A stretch of DNA of 64,000 bases from Ammoniphilus sp. YIM 78166 (GTDB taxonomy: Bacteria > Bacillota > Bacilli > Aneurinibacillales > RAOX-1), in assembly GCF_004522215.1 (NCBI RefSeq), contig NZ_SDLR01000008.1, positions 124,001-188,000 of the forward strand, read 5' to 3'. The translations under genes and the position numbers were made by a program. Each line of letters opens with the position of its first letter. The stretch's first letter is position 1. This document shows, piece by piece, positions 7,251 to 16,588 of the stretch. The notes under the pieces were generated by a model that ran no database searches, was not told the origin of the DNA, and saw nothing but the letters and a program-made list of their open reading frames with translations.

Positions 7251-8732
7251 ATGGGAATCCGTACGGGGGCTCAATACATTGAAGCATTAAAATCAAGGAA
7301 ACCTGAAGTCTGGCTATCCGGCAAGAAAGTGACCAACCTTTTTGATGAACCCGTGTTTAAGCAACCGATTCTCGAAATTGCCAAGCTCTATGATATGCAG
7401 CATGATCCAGCGTACCAGGATAAAATTACCCATCTTTGTGAGGAAACCGGAGAAAGAATCAACAACGCTTTCCTCGTTCCGAAGAATTATGAGGATCTTC
7501 AGAAGAGAAGAGCGGTTTTTGAAGAATTCGCGAAGGCTACCTTTGGTCTTATGGGAAGAACTCCTGACTTCTTGAATGTGGTACTGACCTCTATGGCATC
7601 TAACAGCTGGTTCTTTGAAAAATACAACAAAGAATGGGCAGAAAATATCCAGAACTATTTCCGTCATGTGCGTGATAACGATCTATTCTTAACGCATGCC
7701 ATCATCAATCCCCAAAATGACCGTAGCAAATCTTCTCATGGACAGCAAGACATGTTTACTCACTTGGGCGTAGTCAAGGAAACACCGGAAGGATTAGTGG
7801 TAAGAGGTGCAAAGATGCTGGCTACGCTTGCTCCCATTACGGATGAAGTGATTATCTATACTTTCCCGGGATATCAGCCGGGCGATGAGCGTTATGCGAT
7901 TTCTTTCGCTTTGCCTGTAGATACTCCAGGATTGCGAATTCTCTGCCGTGAAGCGATGCAGGATGGAACCCGTTCTTTGTTCGATCACCCGCTGGCATCA
8001 AGATTCGAGGAAATGGATGCTGTGCTTGTTTTTGATGATGTAGTTGTTCCTTGGAATCGAGTCTTTATCTACAACAACGTAGAAGCGGCCAATCTATTGT
8101 ATCCGAAGACAGGAATTGCCCAACAGCCTGCACATCAGTCTGGTGTCAGAGGGCTAATCAAGCTTCAATTTGCCACGGAGGTGGCGGTTAAAGTGGCTGA
8201 TTCCATCGGTGTAGACGGGTTCTTGCATGTTCAAAACGATTTAGGTGAACTCATCCAGGCCGTTGAAACGATTAAGGCGCTGTTGAAGGTGGCTGAGTAT
8301 GAACATGAGGTAACCGCGCAAGGAGAAGCTATGCCAGATTGGATCGCCCTTGAAACAATCCGAGGATTAATGCCAAAGATGTATCCCCGGGCCATTGAGG
8401 TAATGCAAACCATTGGAGCCGGCGGATTATTGATGTCACCGACAGAGGCAGATATGAAGAGTCCGGAAATTTCAGGAGACTTTGAAAAATATTACCTAGG
8501 TCGAGCAGGCGTAACAGGAGCAGAACGCATTAGTGTATTTAAGCTCGCATGGGATCTGTGCGGAGAAGCTTTTGGTCAGCGATTACTGCAATACGAGCGT
8601 TACTATACAGGGGATCCGATTCGAAAAAGAGCGATCTTCTATAACACTTACAAGAAGCAGCGTTCCTTTACGATGGTTGAAGAAGCATTGAAGGGCGCAG
8701 AAGAAGAAAAAGCACTAATATCCAATAACTAG
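7251..8732 (+). CDS. HpaB-type FADH2-dependent monooxygenase, probable anthranilate 3-monooxygenase oxygenase component
   Basis: 493 aa, matching the 4-hydroxyphenylacetate 3-hydroxylase (HpaB) family over its whole length: [10 protein letters not shown] at the N-terminus, [14 protein letters not shown] near residue 145, and the terminal [19 protein letters not shown] block. This family uses reduced flavin supplied by a separate reductase to hydroxylate aromatic rings. The next genes encode an FAD synthetase and 3-hydroxyanthranilate dioxygenase, and kynU delivers anthranilate. The likely reaction is therefore anthranilate to 3-hydroxyanthranilate, as described for the two-component system of Geobacillus thermodenitrificans NG80-2 (from memory). 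No flavin reductase gene is seen here. The ATG at 7251 follows AAGAGGAGGAATTAGC. It is the first gene of an operon to 16346. Confidence 0.85.
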   Translation: MGIRTGAQYIEALKSRKPEVWLSGKKVTNLFDEPVFKQPILEIAKLYDMQHDPAYQDKITHLCEETGERINNAFLVPKNYEDLQKRRAVFEEFAKATFGLMGRTPDFLNVVLTSMASNSWFFEKYNKEWAENIQNYFRHVRDNDLFLTHAIINPQNDRSKSSHGQQDMFTHLGVVKETPEGLVVRGAKMLATLAPITDEVIIYTFPGYQPGDERYAISFALPVDTPGLRILCREAMQDGTRSLFDHPLASRFEEMDAVLVFDDVVVPWNRVFIYNNVEAANLLYPKTGIAQQPAHQSGVRGLIKLQFATEVAVKVADSIGVDGFLHVQNDLGELIQAVETIKALLKVAEYEHEVTAQGEAMPDWIALETIRGLMPKMYPRAIEVMQTIGAGGLLMSPTEADMKSPEISGDFEKYYLGRAGVTGAERISVFKLAWDLCGEAFGQRLLQYERYYTGDPIRKRAIFYNTYKKQRSFTMVEEALKGAEEEKALISNN

Positions 8733-8752
8733 AGGTTAGGAGGAGGTTGAGA

Positions 8753-9319
8753 ATGAAAACACATACCGATGGCGTTCTTCGTTTGCCAGCTTCGGTTATC
8801 GCAATCGGTGTCTTTGATGGTGTTCACCAAGGGCACCAGGCTGTGATCCAGCAAGCGGTTGACCGGAGCAGGGAGTTACAGGTGCCGAGTGTGGTGTATA
8901 CATTTGATCCTCCTCCTCGAGCGTTTTTCCAAGGGGCTCGCATATTAACGCCCCTTCCAGTGAAATTAGAACGGTTAGCCGCCTTACAAGTGGACCATGC
9001 GATTGTGGCTCCATTTGATGAATCCTACGCCCGTTGCGGAGCAGGACCGTTTATTGAGCGTTTAGCTAAATTAAATCCACTTGAAGTAAGGGTGGGAGAA
9101 GACTTTCGCTTTGGCAGAAACCGTGAAGGAGATATTAACCTGCTTAACCAGCATTTTCAAGTTAAGATAACCCATCCCGTTTGTTGCGCGGAAGGGCAGC
9201 GGATATCCTCCACGAGAATTAGACAGTTGATTGCCCAAGGGGAGATCGAGCGATCTTTTTCCTTACTGGGATGGTCCGAACAACACTTTGGTTACGATGA
9301 AAGGGGATTGGAAAGATGA
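8753..9319 (+). CDS. Stand-alone FMN adenylyltransferase (FAD synthetase domain only)
   Basis: 188 aa, equal to the N-terminal nucleotidyltransferase half of RibF. The motif GVFDGVHQGH (residues about 19-28) and the ISSTRIRQL block near residue 155 are intact. The C-terminal riboflavin kinase domain is missing: the gene ends with TGA at 9319 inside the start of the next gene (ATGA overlap), so this is a normal gene end rather than a frameshift. It should make FAD from FMN and ATP, supplying the flavin monooxygenase encoded just upstream. The comparable NG80-2 enzyme is, as I recall, bifunctional. The ATG at 8753 follows TTAGGAGGAGGTTGAG; an in-frame TTG at 8747 is less likely. Confidence 0.85.
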   Translation: MKTHTDGVLRLPASVIAIGVFDGVHQGHQAVIQQAVDRSRELQVPSVVYTFDPPPRAFFQGARILTPLPVKLERLAALQVDHAIVAPFDESYARCGAGPFIERLAKLNPLEVRVGEDFRFGRNREGDINLLNQHFQVKITHPVCCAEGQRISSTRIRQLIAQGEIERSFSLLGWSEQHFGYDERGLER

Positions 9320-9870
9320 AAAGTGAAGCTGTAAAGCGTATCATGCCTCCATTACATCTATGGAAATTTATTGAGGAGCATAAGGACCAACTGAAGCCGC
9401 CCGTCAACAATAAGCTGATTTGGAAGGATGCTGAGCTGATGGTGATGCTTCTGGGTGGACCGAATAAGCGACGGGACTTTCACGTGGATCCTTCTGAGGA
9501 AATTTTCTATCAGTTAAAGGGAAGCTGCTTTGTAGAGATCATCAATCATGAAGGCAAACGAGAGGTCATTGAAGTCAAAGAAGGCGAAATGTTCTTGCTT
9601 CCTGCTAATGTGCCGCATTCCCCTCATCGGGTCCCTGACACGATCGGAATCGTCATTGAGAGAAATCGGGCAGAAGGGGAAATGGAGGATTTTGTATGGT
9701 ATTGTGACGAGTGCGATCACGAGATGCACCGCGTTACGGTACAGTTAACGAATATTGAAACACAAGTCAAAGAAGCGATTTACAGCTTCAATAGCAACGA
9801 AGAGCTTAGGAAGTGCACAAATTGCGGATACGACATGCCGCCGGAAGCGAGTGAGTGGAAATGCGAGTAG
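9316..9870 (+). CDS. nbaC: 3-hydroxyanthranilate 3,4-dioxygenase
   Basis: 184-aa cupin enzyme that opens 3-hydroxyanthranilate to 2-amino-3-carboxymuconate semialdehyde using Fe(II) and O2. The metal and substrate residues are visible in RRDFHVDPSEEIFYQ (Arg, His, Glu near residues 53-63) and NVPHSPHRV (His near residue 100). Two CxxC pairs (YCDEC near 137 and KCTNC near 173) form the rubredoxin-like iron site typical of bacterial homologues. The ATG at 9316 overlaps the previous stop by 4 bp and has AAAGGGGATTGG upstream; the 3' end overlaps the next gene by 10 bp. Tight coupling supports function in one pathway. Confidence 0.95.
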   Translation: MKSEAVKRIMPPLHLWKFIEEHKDQLKPPVNNKLIWKDAELMVMLLGGPNKRRDFHVDPSEEIFYQLKGSCFVEIINHEGKREVIEVKEGEMFLLPANVPHSPHRVPDTIGIVIERNRAEGEMEDFVWYCDECDHEMHRVTVQLTNIETQVKEAIYSFNSNEELRKCTNCGYDMPPEASEWKCE

Positions 9871-10871
9871 ATTTTCATACCCATATCATTCCAGAAAATT
9901 TTTCGGAGCTGACGAAACATTTTACAGGTGATAAATGGCCTCGACTTGAGCGCACATGCGCCTGCGGCGCTAATATTATGGTGGCTGGAAAGGTATTCCG
10001 GGAAGTGACCGATCAAGTATGGAGCCCCGAAAAGCGAATCCACGATATGAATGGTGAAGGTGTGGATATCCAGGTGCTATCTCCAATCCCGGTCACCTTC
10101 TCCTATTGGGCACCCGCAGAAGAAGCAGAGCTCATGGCGCGAATTCAAAATGATTTTATCGCAGAAACCGTAAGTCAAAATCCTACCAGATTCATCGGAT
10201 TGGGCATGGTTCCGATGCAGAATGCAGAAGCAGCTATTCGTGAAATGGATCGTTGCATCCATGAGCTAGGCTTAAAAGGAATTGAAATCGGCACGAACGT
10301 AAACGGAAATAATCTGGATGATCCTTCTTTCCTTGAGTTTTTTGAAATGGCAGAGAAGTGGGAAGTTCCGCTCTTTATCCACCCGTGGGAAACGCTAGGA
10401 AAAGAGCGGATGCCGCGTCACAACTTGATGTACACGGTGGGAATGCCAAGTGAAACGGCACTTGCAGGAGCAAGCTTAATCTTAGGTGGTGTCATGGATA
10501 AGTTTCCTAACCTAAAGATTTGCTTTGCTCATGGCGGGGGATCCCTACCTTACCTCATCCATCGCTTGGATCAAGGTTGGAAGGTTTGGCCGCATCTTCG
10601 TCTCATTCAACGGCCTCCGAGTTATTATGCAAAGAAATTCTATTTTGATTCTTTAGTAAATGATCCTGTCAACATTCGCTATCTTGTAGACAACTATGGT
10701 TATGACCGCGTCATCATGGGGTCGGATTATCCATTCTTGCTAAGAGAAGTTCCACCAGGCAAGGTCATTGACGACACGCTTGAATTAACAGAAGAACAAA
10801 GACTGGCCATGTTGGGCACAAATGCCCTTCGCTTTTTAAATATACCGGTAAAAGAGGCGATACGAAAATGA
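9861..10871 (+). CDS. nbaD: 2-amino-3-carboxymuconate 6-semialdehyde decarboxylase
   Basis: 336-aa amidohydrolase-family decarboxylase (ACMSD) converting ACMS to 2-aminomuconate 6-semialdehyde, so diverting flux away from spontaneous quinolinate formation. The N-terminal MRVDFHTHIIPE supplies the HxH zinc motif. FIHPWETLG (His near 173), CFAHGGGSLPYLIHRLDQ and MGSDYPF (metal Asp near 290) complete the site. The ATG at 9861 is chosen because homologues begin at the RVDFHTH block; it lies inside the end of the preceding dioxygenase gene, so translation is coupled. Confidence 0.93.
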   Translation: MRVDFHTHIIPENFSELTKHFTGDKWPRLERTCACGANIMVAGKVFREVTDQVWSPEKRIHDMNGEGVDIQVLSPIPVTFSYWAPAEEAELMARIQNDFIAETVSQNPTRFIGLGMVPMQNAEAAIREMDRCIHELGLKGIEIGTNVNGNNLDDPSFLEFFEMAEKWEVPLFIHPWETLGKERMPRHNLMYTVGMPSETALAGASLILGGVMDKFPNLKICFAHGGGSLPYLIHRLDQGWKVWPHLRLIQRPPSYYAKKFYFDSLVNDPVNIRYLVDNYGYDRVIMGSDYPFLLREVPPGKVIDDTLELTEEQRLAMLGTNALRFLNIPVKEAIRK

Positions 10872-11329
10872 ACCAGCGAACCCTTACACCTGAAGAGCGT
10901 CTGGAAGAATTAGGCCTTCGCTTGCCTGAACCGAGAAAAGCTGCTGGCAACTATGTGAGTTGTGTACGAACAGGCAATTTGATTTTCACCGCTGGTCAAG
11001 GGACAGATGAGTACCGAGGCAAGCTTGGAGCAGACGTATCCATTGAAGAAGGTTACCTTGCGGCAAGACAATGCATGCTCAATCTCCTAACCGTTATTAA
11101 AGAAGAGGTCGGGGAGCTAAGCAAAGTGAAGCGAGTGGTTAAGATCCTAGGGTTTGTAAACAGTACACCTGAGTTTACGGACCAGCCCAAGGTGATGAAC
11201 GGCTCTTCCGATTTGCTTGTCCAGGTCTTCGGAGAAAAGGGAAAACATGGGCGTTCTGCTGTTGGAATGGCCCAGCTCCCTCACAATAATGCAGTAGAAG
11301 TAGAAATGATTGTAGAAATAGAAGAATAG
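10868..11329 (+). CDS. Rid-family protein, probable 2-aminomuconate deaminase
   Basis: 153 aa of the RidA/YjgF/UK114 family: PRKAAGNYVSCVRTGNLIFTAGQ near residues 20-42, and a C-terminal SAVGMAQLPHNNAVEVEMIVEIEE with the usual RxxV/G-type core. Known 2-aminomuconate deaminases of nitrobenzoate and aminophenol pathways belong to this family, and the gene lies between the ACMS decarboxylase and the semialdehyde dehydrogenase. The assigned role is hydrolysis of 2-aminomuconate to 4-oxalocrotonate and ammonia; a general enamine deaminase is the alternative. It overlaps the upstream gene by 4 bp (ATGA). Confidence 0.8.
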   Translation: MNQRTLTPEERLEELGLRLPEPRKAAGNYVSCVRTGNLIFTAGQGTDEYRGKLGADVSIEEGYLAARQCMLNLLTVIKEEVGELSKVKRVVKILGFVNSTPEFTDQPKVMNGSSDLLVQVFGEKGKHGRSAVGMAQLPHNNAVEVEMIVEIEE

Positions 11330-11343
11330 CAGGAGGGTGCCAT

Positions 11344-12786
11344 ATGATTCTTAAGAATGCTCAGCTCTTCATCAATGGGGAATATACAGATGCAATATCC
11401 GGGGAGACGTTTGATACCATCGATCCGTCCACCAATCAAAAATTGGCTACCGTTGCCAATGCAAGCGAGCAGGATGTCCAACGAGCGATAGAAGTAGCTC
11501 AACGGACATTTGAGAGCGGGGTTTGGAGTGAAATGCCAGTCGAGGAACGGGCAAAGATCCTTTGCAAAATGTCCGATCTTGTGATGGAGCGCGTAGAGGA
11601 TTTAGCACTTGTCGAAACGATGGACGTTGGAAAACCGATTAAGGAAAGCAAGGGCTTCGATATTCCTAGATCTGCATCGAACCTGCGCTTCTTCGCGGAA
11701 ATGGCCAAGTATGTCCATCATGAGCACTATGAGCAGACCCGACACATGTCTTATTCCAAGTATGCGCCGGCAGGAGTCACGAGTCTGATTATTCCATGGA
11801 ATCTTCCCTTCATGCAAATGACCTGGAAAGCTTCCGCTGCTCTGGCAGCTGGAAATACCGTTCTTGTAAAGCCAGCGTCCTATACCCCGTTAAGTGCGGT
11901 GATGCTTGGAGAGATTGCCAATGAGGCGGGTCTTCCTCCGGGAGTATTAAATATAGTTACAGGTCCAGGCGGAACCGTGGGAACCGCCATGACGACTCAT
12001 CCGCATGTCCGACGGATTTCGTTTGTAGGAGAATCATCGACAGGAAAAACAGTGATGCGAAATGCGGCTTCCCAACTCATTCCTGTTTCTCTTGAGCTGG
12101 GAGGAAAGTCAGCTAATATCGTGTTTGAAGATGCAGATTTGGACGAAGCCGTAGCGGGTTCTCTTGAGGCTATCTTCAGAAATCAAGGAGAAATCTGCTT
12201 GGCTGGCTCTCGTCTGCTTGTTCAGGAAAGTATCTATGATACGTTCTTGACTAAATTTGTAGAAGCCGTAAAAGGCATTAAGGTAGGAAACCCTTTAGAT
12301 GAAGAAACAGATATGGGAGCGCTGGTTTCCAAAAGTCATTTAGAGACGGTCGAAAATTATGTTCAAATTGGCTTGAACGAAGGGGCTAAACTAGCTATCG
12401 GCGGCAAGCGGGTGGAAGGTTTGCCGGAAGGAAATTTCTATGAACCTACTGTTCTTTACGATGTAGATAATAAAATGAGAGTGGCTCAAGAGGAAATCTT
12501 CGGTCCCGTACTGGTGGTTATTCCATTCAAAACAGAAGAAGAGGCCATTAGAATAGCAAATGATTCGATTTACGGTCTAGCCGGCGTGGTTTGGACGAAC
12601 GACCTGCGTCGAGCACATCGTGTTGCATCGCGCATTAACTCCGGCTTGCTCTGGATTAATTGCTGGTACTATCGAGATTTAAGAACGCCATTCGGAGGAT
12701 CTAAAGCAAGCGGCATTGGCCGCGAGGGTGGAAGACATAGTTTCGAATTCTATACCGAAGCTAAGACGATAACCATGAAGCTATAG
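11344..12786 (+). CDS. 2-aminomuconate 6-semialdehyde dehydrogenase
   Basis: 480-aa NAD-dependent ALDH. Features in order: IIPWNLPFMQMTWKASAALAAGNT (Asn of the oxyanion hole), VKPASYTPLS, FVGESSTGK (cofactor loop), SLELGGKSANIVF (general base Glu near 257) and NQGEICLAGSR with the catalytic Cys near residue 291. It matches the HMSD/AMSDH (DmpC/NbaE-like) group and sits in the ACMS branch operon, so oxidation of aminomuconate semialdehyde to 2-aminomuconate is the likely job. AGGAGGGTG precedes the ATG. A hairpin follows at 12793 and may lower expression of the downstream genes. Confidence 0.88.
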   Translation: MILKNAQLFINGEYTDAISGETFDTIDPSTNQKLATVANASEQDVQRAIEVAQRTFESGVWSEMPVEERAKILCKMSDLVMERVEDLALVETMDVGKPIKESKGFDIPRSASNLRFFAEMAKYVHHEHYEQTRHMSYSKYAPAGVTSLIIPWNLPFMQMTWKASAALAAGNTVLVKPASYTPLSAVMLGEIANEAGLPPGVLNIVTGPGGTVGTAMTTHPHVRRISFVGESSTGKTVMRNAASQLIPVSLELGGKSANIVFEDADLDEAVAGSLEAIFRNQGEICLAGSRLLVQESIYDTFLTKFVEAVKGIKVGNPLDEETDMGALVSKSHLETVENYVQIGLNEGAKLAIGGKRVEGLPEGNFYEPTVLYDVDNKMRVAQEEIFGPVLVVIPFKTEEEAIRIANDSIYGLAGVVWTNDLRRAHRVASRINSGLLWINCWYYRDLRTPFGGSKASGIGREGGRHSFEFYTEAKTITMKL

Positions 12787-12792
12787 CATAAA

Positions 12793-12827
12793 AAAGAGTG
12801 GCCTAAAAGCGTCACTCTTTCTTTTCA
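12793..12827 (+). terminator. Intra-operon hairpin (attenuating terminator)
   Basis: AAAGAGTG and CACTCTTT form an 8-bp stem around a 12-nt loop followed by CTTTTC. It lies between the dehydrogenase and hydratase genes and is probably only partial, because the downstream genes complete the same pathway. Confidence 0.55.
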
Positions 12828-12843
12828 TAAGGAGGAACAGGCT

Positions 12844-13623
12844 ATGAATCTACTAATCGAATCGATTGCCAATGAATTGCTTGAAGCAGAACGGACAAAG
12901 GTTGGAATCACGCCGCTGACTCAACGTTATGAAGAATTAACGGTGGAAGATGCATATCAAATCCAGTTGGATGTGATTAAGAAGAAAAGAAGTGAAGGAC
13001 GACAAGTGATCGGAAAAAAAGTAGGGCTTACCAGCTTAGCCATGCAAAAAATGCTAGGAGTAGATGAGCCGGATTACGGTCACTTGCTTGATGACATGCG
13101 GGTGTCGGATGGGGAAAAGGTCAGTATTGCGGATATGTTAAGCCCCAAAATTGAAGCGGAAATTGGCTTTATCTTAAGTCAGGACCTTACAGGACCCCAT
13201 GTGACCTATCTGGACGTCTTAATGGCAACCAAATACGTAGTACCAACGTTAGAGATCATCGATAGTCGAATTGCAGACTGGAAGATCAAATTGATCGACA
13301 CGATAGCGGATAATGGTTCCTCTGCCAAAGTGGTTGTCGGAAATAAGCTGAGCACGATTGATGGCTTGGATTTGCGCGCTCTAGGGATGGTTCTTTATAA
13401 CCATGGCGAGCTCATGGCCACCGGTTCCGGTGCCGCTGCCCTAGGCCATCCTGCTGAAGCGGTCGCTTGGTTAGCTAATAAGCTACATACATTTGGCATT
13501 ACACTGAAGGCGGGAGAACTGATCCTGCCGGGTGCCCTATCGGGGGCCATGAGCGTAAAGAGTGGAGATCGCGTGTCTGCAGATTTTGGTCCATTGGGTT
13601 CGGTTTCAGTTACTTTTGTGTAA
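12844..13623 (+). CDS. 2-oxopent-4-enoate hydratase
   Basis: 259-aa member of the hydratase/decarboxylase family adding water to 2-oxopent-4-enoate to give 4-hydroxy-2-oxovalerate. The family has two look-alike activities. This copy reads [20 protein letters not shown] and [16 protein letters not shown], wording that matches the hydratase DmpE/MhpD type (DSRIxDWKIK), whereas the paralogue at 15558 matches the decarboxylase Dmp[11 protein letters not shown] near residue 103 carries the metal-binding Glu pair. AAGGAGGAACAGGCT precedes the ATG. It opens the lower half of the pathway operon. Confidence 0.85.
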   Translation: MNLLIESIANELLEAERTKVGITPLTQRYEELTVEDAYQIQLDVIKKKRSEGRQVIGKKVGLTSLAMQKMLGVDEPDYGHLLDDMRVSDGEKVSIADMLSPKIEAEIGFILSQDLTGPHVTYLDVLMATKYVVPTLEIIDSRIADWKIKLIDTIADNGSSAKVVVGNKLSTIDGLDLRALGMVLYNHGELMATGSGAAALGHPAEAVAWLANKLHTFGITLKAGELILPGALSGAMSVKSGDRVSADFGPLGSVSVTFV

Positions 13624-13639
13624 AACGGAGGTGGAGACA

Positions 13640-14527
13640 TTGAGTAAAGTGAAAACAGCGATTATCGGCTCAGGCAATATTGGGACCGATCTTATGTATA
13701 AGTTAGAACGTAGCGATTGTTTAGAGTTAACTGCGATGATCGGGATTGATCCTGAATCGGATGGGCTAAAGCGGGCCAAGGAGAGAGGATATCAGGTGTT
13801 TTCTAATGGCATTCAAGGTTTAGTAGAAAACCCAGATCTGGCGGATATTGTTTTTGATGCTACATCTGCAAAAACACATGTCCGACATGCGAAGGTGTTG
13901 CAAGAAATGGGGAAGATCGCCATAGATTTAACCCCTGCCGCACGCGGGCCTTTTGTATGCCCGGCAGTGATTCAAACCTTAAGTTTGGATGCCACAAACG
14001 TAAACATGATCACGTGCGGCGGTCAAGCAACGATACCCATTGTTCATGCCGTGAACCGGGTGGCCAACGTGACCTATGCAGAAATTGTAGCAACGATCTC
14101 AAGCGAAAGCGCAGGCCCTGGAACCCGAGCGAATATTGATGAATTTACCATTACCACTCGTCGGGGGATCGAGGAGGTAGGCGGAGCGAATCAAGGCAAA
14201 GCCATTATCATCTTGAATCCGGCAGAGCCTCCAATTCTGATGAGAGACACGGTCTATTGTGAAGTGAAAGAAATGAATCAAGAGGCCATCCTTCAATCCA
14301 TTTATGATATGGTAGCCACCGTAAGCCAGTATGTTCCTGGCTACCGATTGAAGCAAGAGCCCATGTTTGACGATCATCGAGTGACGGTGTTTCTAGAGGT
14401 AGAAGGGGCTGGAGATTACTTCCCTCGTTATGCAGGTAACCTCGATATTATGACAGCAGCCGCTGCACGAGTGGCAGAGGACTTGGCCCGTCGCAAGCTA
14501 GGAATCAAAAATGAGGTGACACGATGA
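13640..14527 (+). CDS. mhpF: Acetaldehyde dehydrogenase (acetylating)
   Basis: About 295 aa, converting acetaldehyde, NAD and CoA to acetyl-CoA; it works as a channelling complex with the aldolase encoded next. The N-terminal Rossmann motif is [13 protein letters not shown]. The catalytic Cys is in [12 protein letters not shown] near residue 126. A TTG start at 13640 is chosen since CGGAGGTGGAGACA precedes it, and the protein then begins [14 protein letters not shown] at the expected place; the in-frame codons further upstream overlap the hydratase gene. The 3' end overlaps the aldolase start by 4 bp (ATGA). Confidence 0.93.
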   Translation: MSKVKTAIIGSGNIGTDLMYKLERSDCLELTAMIGIDPESDGLKRAKERGYQVFSNGIQGLVENPDLADIVFDATSAKTHVRHAKVLQEMGKIAIDLTPAARGPFVCPAVIQTLSLDATNVNMITCGGQATIPIVHAVNRVANVTYAEIVATISSESAGPGTRANIDEFTITTRRGIEEVGGANQGKAIIILNPAEPPILMRDTVYCEVKEMNQEAILQSIYDMVATVSQYVPGYRLKQEPMFDDHRVTVFLEVEGAGDYFPRYAGNLDIMTAAAARVAEDLARRKLGIKNEVTR

Positions 14528-15552
14528 AACGAAATAGCGATAAACCGATTCGAATTACGGAGGTCTGCCTAAGAGACGGCAGTCACGTGATGGCTCATCA
14601 ATATACAGAGGAACAAGTTCGTCAGGTCGCTCGAGCTCTGGATGATGCGGGGATGCATTATATCGAAGTAAGTCATGGAGATGGGTTGGGAGGGTCGACC
14701 CTGCAGTATGGCCGATCTCTCATCGATGAAATGAAGCTGATTGAAGCAGCGGTGGAGGAGTGCCGTCAAGCAACGGTGGCTGTTTTATTGTTGCCGGGAA
14801 TCGGGACCGTACATGAACTAAAGCAAGCTCGCGAATTAGGGGCCGGTTTGGTGCGCGTAGCTACCCATGTAACCGAAGCGGATATATCCGCGCAGCATAT
14901 TCATTCCGCAAGAGAATTGGGGATGGAAACGTTAGGCTTTTTAATGATGGCGCATATGGCTCCAGTAGAGAAGCTAGTGGAACAGGCTAAGCTAATGGAA
15001 AGCTATGGAGCTCAAGCGGTCTATGTAACAGACTCAGCAGGAGCGCTCCTGCCGGATCAGGTGCGAGAACGGATTCGCGCATTGCGTTCCGCCCTGGATA
15101 TTGAGGTAGGCTTCCACGGTCACAATAATCTGTCGGTGGCCGTTGCGAATACGATTGCAGCTATTGAAGAAGGTGCGACTCGCATTGATGGCAGTGTCCG
15201 TTGCTTGGGAGCTGGGGCCGGCAACACACAAACCGAGGTATTGTTGGCGGTATTGGAACGCATGGGACTTCAGGTAGGGATTGATCTTTACCAAATGATG
15301 GATGTTGCAGAAGACATTGTAGGGCCTATGCTTCCCAGATCACAGGAAATTAACAAAGGCAGCTTAGTCTTGGGATATGCCGGCGTGTATTCAAGCTTCC
15401 TGTTGCATGCGCAAAGAGCGGGAAAAAGATTCGGTGTAGATCCAAGAGATATACTCATCGAGTTGGGTAAGAGAAAAACAGTGGGCGGCCAAGAGGACTT
15501 GATTCTAGACGTGGCGGCTGAGCTGGCCAAAGCACAAAAGCTGGAGGTGTAG
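14524..15552 (+). CDS. dmpG: 4-hydroxy-2-oxovalerate aldolase
   Basis: 342-aa TIM-barrel class II aldolase cleaving 4-hydroxy-2-oxovalerate to pyruvate and acetaldehyde. Seen: [16 protein letters not shown] (Arg-Asp pair, metal Asp near residue 18), [30 protein letters not shown] with the HxH metal ligands near residue 200, and the C-terminal partner-binding helical region. It is translationally coupled to the acetaldehyde dehydrogenase upstream, the normal arrangement for the bifunctional complex. Confidence 0.95.
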   Translation: MKRNSDKPIRITEVCLRDGSHVMAHQYTEEQVRQVARALDDAGMHYIEVSHGDGLGGSTLQYGRSLIDEMKLIEAAVEECRQATVAVLLLPGIGTVHELKQARELGAGLVRVATHVTEADISAQHIHSARELGMETLGFLMMAHMAPVEKLVEQAKLMESYGAQAVYVTDSAGALLPDQVRERIRALRSALDIEVGFHGHNNLSVAVANTIAAIEEGATRIDGSVRCLGAGAGNTQTEVLLAVLERMGLQVGIDLYQMMDVAEDIVGPMLPRSQEINKGSLVLGYAGVYSSFLLHAQRAGKRFGVDPRDILIELGKRKTVGGQEDLILDVAAELAKAQKLEV

Positions 15553-15557
15553 AGAAG

Positions 15558-16346
15558 ATGAATCTAACACGGGGTGTTGATGAAGAAATAGTAGACTATT
15601 TATTGTCCGCAGAGAAAGAATGCCGTGAGGTCACTAAGATCACCGATCAATATCCAAACCTGACCTTCGAAGAAGCCTATTTGATTCAGGAAAAGCTGAT
15701 CCAGAGAAAAGAGCAAGAAGGTGCAAGACGCATTGGGCTAAAGTTGGGTTTGACAAGCAAGGCAAAGCAAGAAATGATGGGAGTTCATGAAGCGATATAT
15801 GGATATCTTACAGATGATATGCTGGCGGTCGAGTGGAAGCCACTGGCGTTCACAAGTTTCATTCACCCTAAAGCAGAGCCCGAGATTGCTTTTTTCATAG
15901 GAGAAGATCTTCAAGGAACCCATGTGACAGCAGCGGATGTATTGTCTGTGACGCAGTATGTTGCCCCTGCCATTGAAGTGATAGATAGCCGTTACCAACA
16001 TTTCAAATTTACTCTTACCGATGTCATAGCAGACAACTGCTCTTCTGCTCGTTTTGTAATAGGAAACAAGTGGTTATCTCCTGCCGGTCTCGATTTGGCG
16101 AGCTTAGGGATGGTGATGTCCAAAAACAGTGAAGTCGTTACAGTGGGCGCCGGTGCCGCTGTGCTTGGTCATCCAGCGACTTCTGTGGCTTGGGCGGTAA
16201 ATAAACTAGGGGCGATAGGAAAAGGTTTGAAGAAAGGGGATATTGTGCTTAGCGGTGCTATATCGGAAGCCGTCGCCTTTGAAGCAGGGGATTCCATTTC
16301 CGTACAATTTGCAGAGCTTGGGGGAGTATCCTTTTCTTGTAAATAA
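15558..16346 (+). CDS. dmpH: 4-oxalocrotonate decarboxylase
   Basis: 262 aa, of the same family as the hydratase at 12844. Here the wording EVIDSRYQHFKFTLTDVIAD and VGAGAAVLGHPATSVAW follows the DmpH/XylI decarboxylase type (DSRYxxFKF). It should decarboxylate the 2-oxo-3-hexenedioate derived from aminomuconate, giving 2-oxopent-4-enoate for the hydratase. No 4-oxalocrotonate tautomerase gene is seen nearby. GGAGGTGTAGAGAAG precedes the ATG. It is the last gene before a terminator. Confidence 0.87.
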   Translation: MNLTRGVDEEIVDYLLSAEKECREVTKITDQYPNLTFEEAYLIQEKLIQRKEQEGARRIGLKLGLTSKAKQEMMGVHEAIYGYLTDDMLAVEWKPLAFTSFIHPKAEPEIAFFIGEDLQGTHVTAADVLSVTQYVAPAIEVIDSRYQHFKFTLTDVIADNCSSARFVIGNKWLSPAGLDLASLGMVMSKNSEVVTVGAGAAVLGHPATSVAWAVNKLGAIGKGLKKGDIVLSGAISEAVAFEAGDSISVQFAELGGVSFSCK

Positions 16347-16354
16347 ATTAATCG

Positions 16355-16387
16355 AAAGACGCTTAGCTGTAGTGAGCGTCTTTTCTA
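16355..16387 (+). terminator. Operon terminator after dmpH
   Basis: AAAGACGCT and AGCGTCTTT form a 9-bp stem with an 11-nt loop and a TTTTCT tail. Confidence 0.8.
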
Positions 16388-16528
16388 TTGAATCGAAAGT
16401 TAATAATATTGTAAATAGATTAATAAGTAGAGTATTATAGATGATAGGTAAACCATGATTCAAGCATGCTAATATTAAAATCCCTAAAAAACGTTAACTA
16501 GATTACACTAAGCTTAAATGACTGATAT

Positions 16529-16567
16529 TATAATCAATTTAGAATTGGTCAATGAAAACGAATACAA
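16529..16567 (+). promoter_or_regulatory. dctP promoter -10 and perfect cre operator
   Basis: A -10 TATAAT (16529-16534) is followed by ATGAAAACGAATACAA (16552-16567), which matches the CcpA operator consensus WTGNAANCGNWWNCAW at every constrained position. The operator would lie about 10-25 bp into the transcript, 22 bp before the dctP ATG. The -35 element is not clear. Confidence 0.65.
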
Positions 16568-16588
16568 AGGAAAAGGGGGCAATATTTA

